A stretch of DNA of 64,000 nucleotides, taken from assembly GCA_963815295.1 (NCBI GenBank), contig CAWFFZ010000008.1, positions 620,001-684,000 on the forward strand, written 5' to 3'. A program made the position numbers and the translations under genes. Positions 59,342-64,000 of this stretch are shown here, piece by piece; the first letter of the stretch is position 1; each line of letters opens with the position of its first letter. Source of the stretch: JACDHG01 sp963815295. GTDB lineage: Bacteria; Actinomycetota; Actinomycetes; Propionibacteriales; Nocardioidaceae. Under the pieces are notes generated by a model, which ran no database searches, was not told the origin of the DNA, and saw only the letters and a list, made by a program, of their open reading frames with translations.

Positions 59342-61879
59342 TCAGCCGGACGTGATGTCGTCGAGTTGGATGACGGCGTAGCCAGCCTCGTCGGAGGCGG
59401 CCAGGTCGACGGTCGCCAACAACGCCCAGTCGTGGAAACCCTGCGGGTCGTGCAGGATCTGCCTGATGCGCCACTGACCCGGCTCGCTCGTGTCGTCGAT
59501 GATGAGCAGCCCGGGTCCGCGGGCGTCGGCGTCGGTCAGCAGGGTCTGGTGTTCGTCCCAGTACGCCGCCATGGCGTCTTGCCATGCCTCGGCGTCCCAG
59601 TCCGCGTCGGCGTCCAGCGCGCCCAGCTCGGCCCAGTCGCGGCGGGCAGCAAGCTCGACCCGGCGGAACATCGCGTTGCGCACCAGTACCCGAAAGGCGC
59701 GTGGGTTTCCGGTCACCGGGCGGACGTCGGGATCCAGCGGAGGGCGGACGAGATCGGCGGGGTCGATGTCGTCACCGGCGGCCAGCTTTTCCCATTCGTC
59801 GAGCAGTGAGGAGTCGACCTGGCGGGCGAGCTCGCCCAGCCACTCGACGAGGTCATCGAGTTCGTCATTGCGGGCGGACTCCGGCACGGTGTGGCGCAGG
59901 GCGCGGTAGGCGTCGGTGAGATAGCGCAGCACCAGCCCTTCGGAGCGGGCAAGGCCGTAGAAGCCGACGTACTCGACGAACGTCATGGCGCGCTCATACA
60001 TGTCGCGGACAATCGACTTCGGTCGCAGCGGGTGGTCAGCCACCCACGGATGACCCTTGCGGTAGGTCTCGTAGGCGGCTTCGAGGAGCTCGGCCAGGGG
60101 CTGGGGGTGGGTCACTTCCTCAAGGAGCTCGAGGCGTTCGTCGTACTCGATGCCATCCGCCTTCATCACGGCCACGGCCTCACCGCGGGCTTTGAATCGT
60201 TGCGCCGACAGGATCTGGCGGGGGTCCTCGAGCGTGGACTCGATCACGGACACGACGTCGAGGGCGTACGTCGGCGACGCCTGGTCGAGCAGCGCGAGCG
60301 ACGCCATCGCGAAGGCGGACAGTGGCTGGTCGAGGGCGAAGTTGGCCTGCAGGTCGACGGTGAGGCGTACGCCGCGACCGTCCGGCTCGGGCTCGGCGAG
60401 CCGTTCGACGACACCGCCAGCGATCAGGGCGCGGCTGATCGCGATCGCGTGCCGGATGTGAGTGCGTTGCGCGGCGGGGTCCTCGTGGTTGTCGGTGAGG
60501 AGGCTGCGCATCGCGGCGAAGGGGTCGCCGGGCCGGGCGATGACGTTGAGCAGCATCGAGTGGGTGACTGCGAAGCTCGACGTGAGCGGCTCGGGCTCGG
60601 CGGCGACGAGCTTGGCAAAGGTCTTCTCGCCCCAGCTGACAAAGCCTTCCGGTGCCTTCTTGCGTTGCACCCGGCGAAGCTTCTTCGGGTCGTCGCCCGC
60701 CTTCTTGACCAGGCGCGCGTTCTCGACCTCGTGCTCGGGTGCCTGAACGACGACGCTGCCGACTGTGTCGTAGCCGGCGCGTCCCGCCCGGCCGGAGATC
60801 TGGTGGAACTCGCGGGCGCGCAGATGACGCGTGCGGATGCCGTCGTACTTGGCGAGGCCGGTGAGCACGACGGTGCGGATCGGCACGTTGATGCCGACGC
60901 CGAGCGTGTCGGTGCCGCAGATGACCTTGAGCAGACCGGCCTGGGCCAGGGTCTCGACGAGACGGCGGTAGCGCGGCAGCATGCCGGCGTGATGGACGCC
61001 GATGCCCATCCGGATGAGCCGGCTCAGCGTGCGGCCGAAGCCGGCGGCGAACCGGAAATCCCCGATCAGGGCGGCAATCAGGTCGCGCTCCTCGCGGGTC
61101 GCAACCTTCAGGCTCGAGAGGGCCTGGGCGCGCTCGATGGCTTCGGCCTGGGTGAAGTGGACGACGTAGACGGGCGCCTGGTGTGTGGTGAGGAGCTCCT
61201 CGAGCGTCTCGTGGATGGGGGTCGTGACGTAGGAGAAGTGCAGCGGGACGGGTCGGTCGCTCGACGCGACGACGGCAGTGCGCGTGCCGGTACGTCGGGT
61301 CAGGTCGTCGCGAAACCGCGTCATGTCGCCGAGCGTCGCCGACATCAGCACGAACTGGCTGCTGGTGAGTTCCAGCAACGGCACTTGCCAGGCCCAGCCG
61401 CGATCGGGCTCGGCGTAGAAGTGGAACTCGTCCATCACCACTAGCCCGATGTCGGCCTCCTTGCCTTCGCGCAGCGCATGGTTGGCGAGGACCTCGGCGG
61501 TGGCGGTGATGATGGGCGCGGCGGGGTTGACGGCCGCATCACCGGTCAGCATGCCGACGTTGTCGGGGCCGAACGCGTCGCAGAGTGCAAAGAACTTCTC
61601 TGACACGAGCGCCTTGATGGGCGCGGTGTAGTAGCTGCGCCTGCCGGCCGCGAGAGCGGCGAAGTGAGCGCCCGCGGCGACCAGGCTCTTCCCTGACCCG
61701 GTCGGGGTGGCAAGGATGACGTTCGCCCCGTCGACGATCTCGATCAGCGCCTCGGTCTGGGCTGGGTAGAGGGTCAGACCCTGGTCGGTCGTCCACGACT
61801 CGAACGCGTCATACACCGCATCCGGCGTCGGATCTGCGGGGATGCGGGCGAGGAGCGACGGAGGCTCGGCGGGCTGCAT
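59342..61879 (-). CDS. DEAD/DEAH-box RNA helicase with DUF3516 domain
   Basis: An 845-residue superfamily 2 helicase. Walker A is TPTGSGKS (58-65), motif II is DEFH in VVMDEFHFYAEPD, motif III is LMSATLGDM, and motif VI is ISGRAGRAGYDTVG. The C-terminal half (after about residue 400) is the DUF3516 region common in actinomycetes, with GFVSWGEKTFAKLVAAEPEP and EYVGFYGLARSEGLVLRYL. The layout is related to the Ski2/Mtr4 group, so a role in RNA turnover is plausible. It lies near rpsO-pnp, another RNA-decay locus. Confidence 0.9.
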   Translation of the reverse strand: MQPAEPPSLLARIPADPTPDAVYDAFESWTTDQGLTLYPAQTEALIEIVDGANVILATPTGSGKSLVAAGAHFAALAAGRRSYYTAPIKALVSEKFFALCDAFGPDNVGMLTGDAAVNPAAPIITATAEVLANHALREGKEADIGLVVMDEFHFYAEPDRGWAWQVPLLELTSSQFVLMSATLGDMTRFRDDLTRRTGTRTAVVASSDRPVPLHFSYVTTPIHETLEELLTTHQAPVYVVHFTQAEAIERAQALSSLKVATREERDLIAALIGDFRFAAGFGRTLSRLIRMGIGVHHAGMLPRYRRLVETLAQAGLLKVICGTDTLGVGINVPIRTVVLTGLAKYDGIRTRHLRAREFHQISGRAGRAGYDTVGSVVVQAPEHEVENARLVKKAGDDPKKLRRVQRKKAPEGFVSWGEKTFAKLVAAEPEPLTSSFAVTHSMLLNVIARPGDPFAAMRSLLTDNHEDPAAQRTHIRHAIAISRALIAGGVVERLAEPEPDGRGVRLTVDLQANFALDQPLSAFAMASLALLDQASPTYALDVVSVIESTLEDPRQILSAQRFKARGEAVAVMKADGIEYDERLELLEEVTHPQPLAELLEAAYETYRKGHPWVADHPLRPKSIVRDMYERAMTFVEYVGFYGLARSEGLVLRYLTDAYRALRHTVPESARNDELDDLVEWLGELARQVDSSLLDEWEKLAAGDDIDPADLVRPPLDPDVRPVTGNPRAFRVLVRNAMFRRVELAARRDWAELGALDADADWDAEAWQDAMAAYWDEHQTLLTDADARGPGLLIIDDTSEPGQWRIRQILHDPQGFHDWALLATVDLAASDEAGYAVIQLDDITSG

Positions 61880-61914
61880 GGTGCCCCCATCCTCTCCCGG
61901 CCATCATCCGGGCA

Positions 61915-61979
61915 CCGCTTAGCCCGCGAATCCGACCCGTTCTGCCGGTGATTCGCGGGCTGAGCGGTGTCCGGACGGC
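61915..61979. repeat. Palindromic element, CCCGCGAATC-N17 family, upstream copy
   Basis: CCGCTTAGCCCGCGAATC (61915-61932) and GATTCGCGGGCTGAGCGG (61950-61967) form an 18-bp stem with a single G.U-type mismatch and a 17-base loop, followed by TGTCCGGACGGC. A matching element with the same loop length and the same tail lies after the next gene. It sits between divergent promoters, where a terminator would not be expected. Confidence 0.8.
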
Positions 61980-62063
61980 CCACAGGCGCGTCCGGGGTCA
62001 GCCACATCCACAGCTCGATGGTTGCCGCCCGTCCGATAGCTCTGCCTCCGCCACCGTCGGAGG

Positions 62064-63101
62064 ATGTACGACGTCACCGCCACCCTGCTGGGGCTTCCCG
62101 ACCCGTTCAGCACTACCCAAGCCCTGGACGCTGGCTTGACGCAAAACGTCATGGAACGCCTCGTCCGTAATGGCAACATCACTCGCGTCCGCCGAGGGCT
62201 CTTTCGCAAGTCGCCGGCGCCGGATCCTGAGGTCGACCGATGGGCGCGCATCCGTGGCGACCACCTGGCCAGGACTCGAGTCGCGATCCTCGCCCACCCT
62301 GACCATGCTGCGAGCCATCTGACGGCGGCCGCACTTTACGCGTGGCCGGTCAGGCTGCACCCCGCCACCTTGGTGAACTTAACCGCGGTCTTCGTCCAGC
62401 CGAGGTCCCGCCGGATAGCGGACAGGTTCTTGCACCACAGCGACTCGATCACGAACAACGTCGTGCAGGTCCAAGGCCTTCCGGTCCTCGACGCAGCCCG
62501 CACCGTGGCGGACTGCCTGCGGAGCATGCGAGCACCCAGCGCCGTGGCAATTGCTGACGCCGCGCTGCGAGAAGGATCGACGACTCGGCAGCACGTCGAG
62601 GAAATCCTTGCGGCACAACGTCATTGGCGAGGTCGTCCGGGCGCGATCCGCGCGCTACCCTTCGTCGACCCGCGCCGGGAGTCGTGGCTCGAGTCGTACT
62701 CCTTCATGGCGTTGGCGGAGCGCGACATCGAGCCGCCGATCCCGCAGGTGGAAGTGTTCGACGCCTCATACAACTTCGTCGGCCGCGTCGACGGCATGTG
62801 GATCCAGGACGCCACTGTCGCCGAGGCTGATGGGCTAACGAAGTACCTGATCCCCGGGTGCGATGACACCGCGCCGTCCGGGCGTTCCGCGGCCGAACGA
62901 GTGGTCGCGGAGCGGAAGCGGGAACGACTGCTGCTTGATGTTGGGCTGGAAGTCGTCCGATGGGACACGCAAGAGATGCTTCACGAGGTGGACCGCGTTG
63001 CCGGGCGGGTACGCAGCGCGCGTGGAAGGGGCGACATCCGCCGGTTTCGAGGACACCTTCGCGTCGACGGCACGTGGCTCAACCTGCCGAACACCGCCTA
63101 A
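62064..63101 (+). CDS. AbiEi-antitoxin-like N-terminal domain fused to nuclease-like C-terminal domain
   Basis: A 345-residue protein. The first 60 residues (PFSTTQALDAGLTQNVMERLVRNGNITRVRRGLFRKSP-type region) are a winged helix of the AbiEi antitoxin kind. Residues 80-180 contain LTAAALYAWPVRLHP and LPVLDAARTVADCLRSM, common in this family. The C-terminal part, VGRVDGMWIQDATVAEADGLTKYL and later RLLLDVGLEVVRWDTQEM, looks like a degenerate PD-(D/E)XK or DUF559-type nuclease fold. No AbiEii-like toxin is adjacent. The gene is bracketed by two copies of a palindrome, and its stop codon lies in the left arm of the second. Confidence 0.7.
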   Translation: MYDVTATLLGLPDPFSTTQALDAGLTQNVMERLVRNGNITRVRRGLFRKSPAPDPEVDRWARIRGDHLARTRVAILAHPDHAASHLTAAALYAWPVRLHPATLVNLTAVFVQPRSRRIADRFLHHSDSITNNVVQVQGLPVLDAARTVADCLRSMRAPSAVAIADAALREGSTTRQHVEEILAAQRHWRGRPGAIRALPFVDPRRESWLESYSFMALAERDIEPPIPQVEVFDASYNFVGRVDGMWIQDATVAEADGLTKYLIPGCDDTAPSGRSAAERVVAERKRERLLLDVGLEVVRWDTQEMLHEVDRVAGRVRSARGRGDIRRFRGHLRVDGTWLNLPNTA

Positions 63102-63157
63102 CCCGCGAATCAGGGCTGATTGGTCGTCGATTCGCGGGTTAGCGGGTGTCCGGACGG
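63098..63157. repeat. Palindromic element, CCCGCGAATC-N17 family, downstream copy
   Basis: CTAACCCGCGAATC (63098-63111) and GATTCGCGGGTTAG (63129-63142) form a perfect 14-bp stem with a 17-base loop, followed within a few bases by GTGTCCGGACGGC. Arms, loop length and tail match the element at 61915. The stop TAA (63099-63101) of the AbiEi-like gene is inside the left arm. Confidence 0.8.
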
Positions 63158-63290
63158 CAGAAGGTGACGATTGGGAGGCCGTGGGGTGGCGCTGATACCC
63201 TGGCAGGTGCCGTATGACGGCCGCGGAACGATAGTGCCCGGGTGAACAGGCCCCGGCGCGCCGCGCAACGAAACCCCGAAGGGAGATCGC

Positions 63291-63560
63291 GTGTCACTTG
63301 ACGCTGCGACCAAAAAGCAGATCATCGACAACTACGCAACTGGAGATGGTGACACCGGTTCGCCCGAGGTGCAGGTAGCCCTGCTCACCAAGCGCATCTC
63401 CGACCTGACCGAGCACCTTAAGGAGCACAAGCACGACCACCACAGTCGTCGTGGCCTGCTGCTCCTCGTCGGTCAGCGCCGTCGGTTGCTCAACTACCTG
63501 CAGAAGACCGAGATCCAGCGCTACCGCAGCATCATCGAGCGCCTCGGCCTGCGTCGATAG
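63291..63560 (+). CDS. rpsO: 30S ribosomal protein S15
   Basis: An 89-residue S15 binding 16S rRNA. The hallmarks are YATGDGDTGSPEVQVALLTKRI, LTEHLKEHKHDHHSRRGLLLLVGQRRRLLNYL and YRSIIERLGLRR. GTG 63291 has AAGGGAG upstream. It precedes pnp, the usual partner. Confidence 0.98.
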   Translation: MSLDAATKKQIIDNYATGDGDTGSPEVQVALLTKRISDLTEHLKEHKHDHHSRRGLLLLVGQRRRLLNYLQKTEIQRYRSIIERLGLRR

Positions 63561-63945
63561 GCTTTTTCGCTCACCTGACTAACTGAATAGAGTTCCACGA
63601 AGCTTCACAACCGAATAGCACCACCAGATGGGTGCTCCCACACGGGGAGCACCAAAACCCAAGTGACGTCACGCGCTGACGCTCGCGAAGCGAGGAAGCC
63701 GGTCCTCGGTAGTGGCTCTCGGGACACCTGCACCGCAGGTCCGCCCCGCAAGCCTCGATCGAAGACCGGCCTCGGCGAGAGAGACGTATGCGTCGGGCAG
63801 CAGGCAGACCGGCATACGGGGCCCGCCGCCGCGACGCAGACCGTAACTGACGCCTGTGGACCTGCTCTCGAGGCAGCCCACCCTGACTGGCCCCCGCGCC
63901 TGCGGCGTACAACGTGCGACGTCACATGTTTGAGAAAGGACTCCC
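63561..63945 (+). ncRNA. Structured rpsO-pnp intergenic leader
   Basis: A non-coding interval of 385 bases rich in hairpins. GGTGCTCCC/GGGAGCACC (63631-63639 with 63645-63653) is a strong 9-bp stem. CTCGC-GAA-GCGAG (63682-63694) is a tight hairpin. A longer domain is closed by GCCGGTC (63698-63704) and GACCGGC (63764-63770) and contains CCTGC-ACC-GCAGG (63727-63739). In other bacteria the pnp leader is folded, cut by RNase III and autoregulated by PNPase, so this is probably a comparable regulatory leader. AAAGGA before the pnp start is at its end. Confidence 0.55.
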
Positions 63946-64000
63946 ATGACGGGATCCGACCCCCAGTCCGTAGAAACCGTGATTGACAACGGTGCTCACG
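63946..64000 (+). CDS. pnp: Polyribonucleotide nucleotidyltransferase, N-terminal start (cut by window edge)
   Basis: ATG 63946, preceded by AAAGGA, opens a frame beginning MTGSDPQSVETVIDNGAH that runs off the right edge. Only 18 codons are visible. The identification rests mostly on position directly after rpsO, where pnp is conserved, plus the match of the start to actinomycete PNPase N-termini. PNPase degrades RNA 3' to 5' by phosphorolysis. Confidence 0.8.
   Translation, partial: MTGSDPQSVETVIDNGAH

Overview
The window is a high-GC actinomycete chromosome segment with many GTG starts, four-base stop/start overlaps, a Rv3369-type (F420-family) oxidoreductase, a DUF3516 helicase and a DUF4439 protein. 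The conserved order dxr - rip1 - ispG - GNAT - proS - (DUF4439, lipoprotein) - rimP - nusA - ylxR - infB - rbfA - truB - ribF - rpsO - pnp is the actinobacterial one. Gene content fits Propionibacteriales/Nocardioidaceae best, but I cannot name a genus from the sequence alone.

Left third (1-29.3 kb), accessory metabolism. A PEP-dependent dihydroxyacetone kinase operon comes first (dhaK cut by the left edge, dhaL, and a DhaM-HPr-full-length Enzyme I fusion). A MarR regulator divergent from a DUF3224 gene follows. A large amine/polyamine region then runs from 4.8 to 28.6 kb: a PuuB-like FAD oxidase with an Lrp/AsnC regulator, two complete spermidine/putrescine-type ABC importers, two class III aminotransferases, an agmatinase-type ureohydrolase, an aminobutyraldehyde-type dehydrogenase, a saccharopine/carboxynorspermidine dehydrogenase-like enzyme and a glutaryl-CoA-type acyl-CoA dehydrogenase. 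Together they suggest uptake of diamines or agmatine and oxidation through omega-amino acids to central metabolism. A DUF222/HNH protein with an adjacent degenerate repeat array, an MFS gene with an in-frame stop near its start, an amidohydrolase and a PPOX-like protein are interspersed.

Middle (29.4-49.2 kb). The MEP isoprenoid genes dxr and ispG flank the site-2 protease rip1. Next come a tiny ribbon-helix-helix gene coupled to a double VOC-domain protein, an MFS exporter, a secreted sugar dehydrogenase, an alpha/beta hydrolase, a GNAT, a CapA-like lipoprotein, proS, a HAD phosphatase, a kelch lipoprotein, an SDR behind a SoxR/MerR-like box, and a QueA-like protein. Two tandem secreted M43-type metalloprotease genes follow; both are frame-disrupted at or near runs of G.

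Right third (49.3-64 kb), translation and RNA genes: rimP, nusA, ylxR, infB, rbfA, truB, ribF, rpsO and the start of pnp. They are interrupted by two membrane proteins, a DEAD/DEAH helicase and an AbiEi-like/nuclease-like protein bracketed by matching palindromes. The most unusual item is in the ylxR-infB gap: four mini-ORFs chained by stop/start overlaps (MTSR*, MRIMR*, MSKPVY*, MVLPLG*) run into a hairpin just before the infB ribosome binding site, and look like a translation-sensing leader for IF2. Several families of intergenic palindromes with fixed arms and fixed loop lengths are also present. I saw no tRNA, rRNA, CRISPR array or intact insertion sequence.
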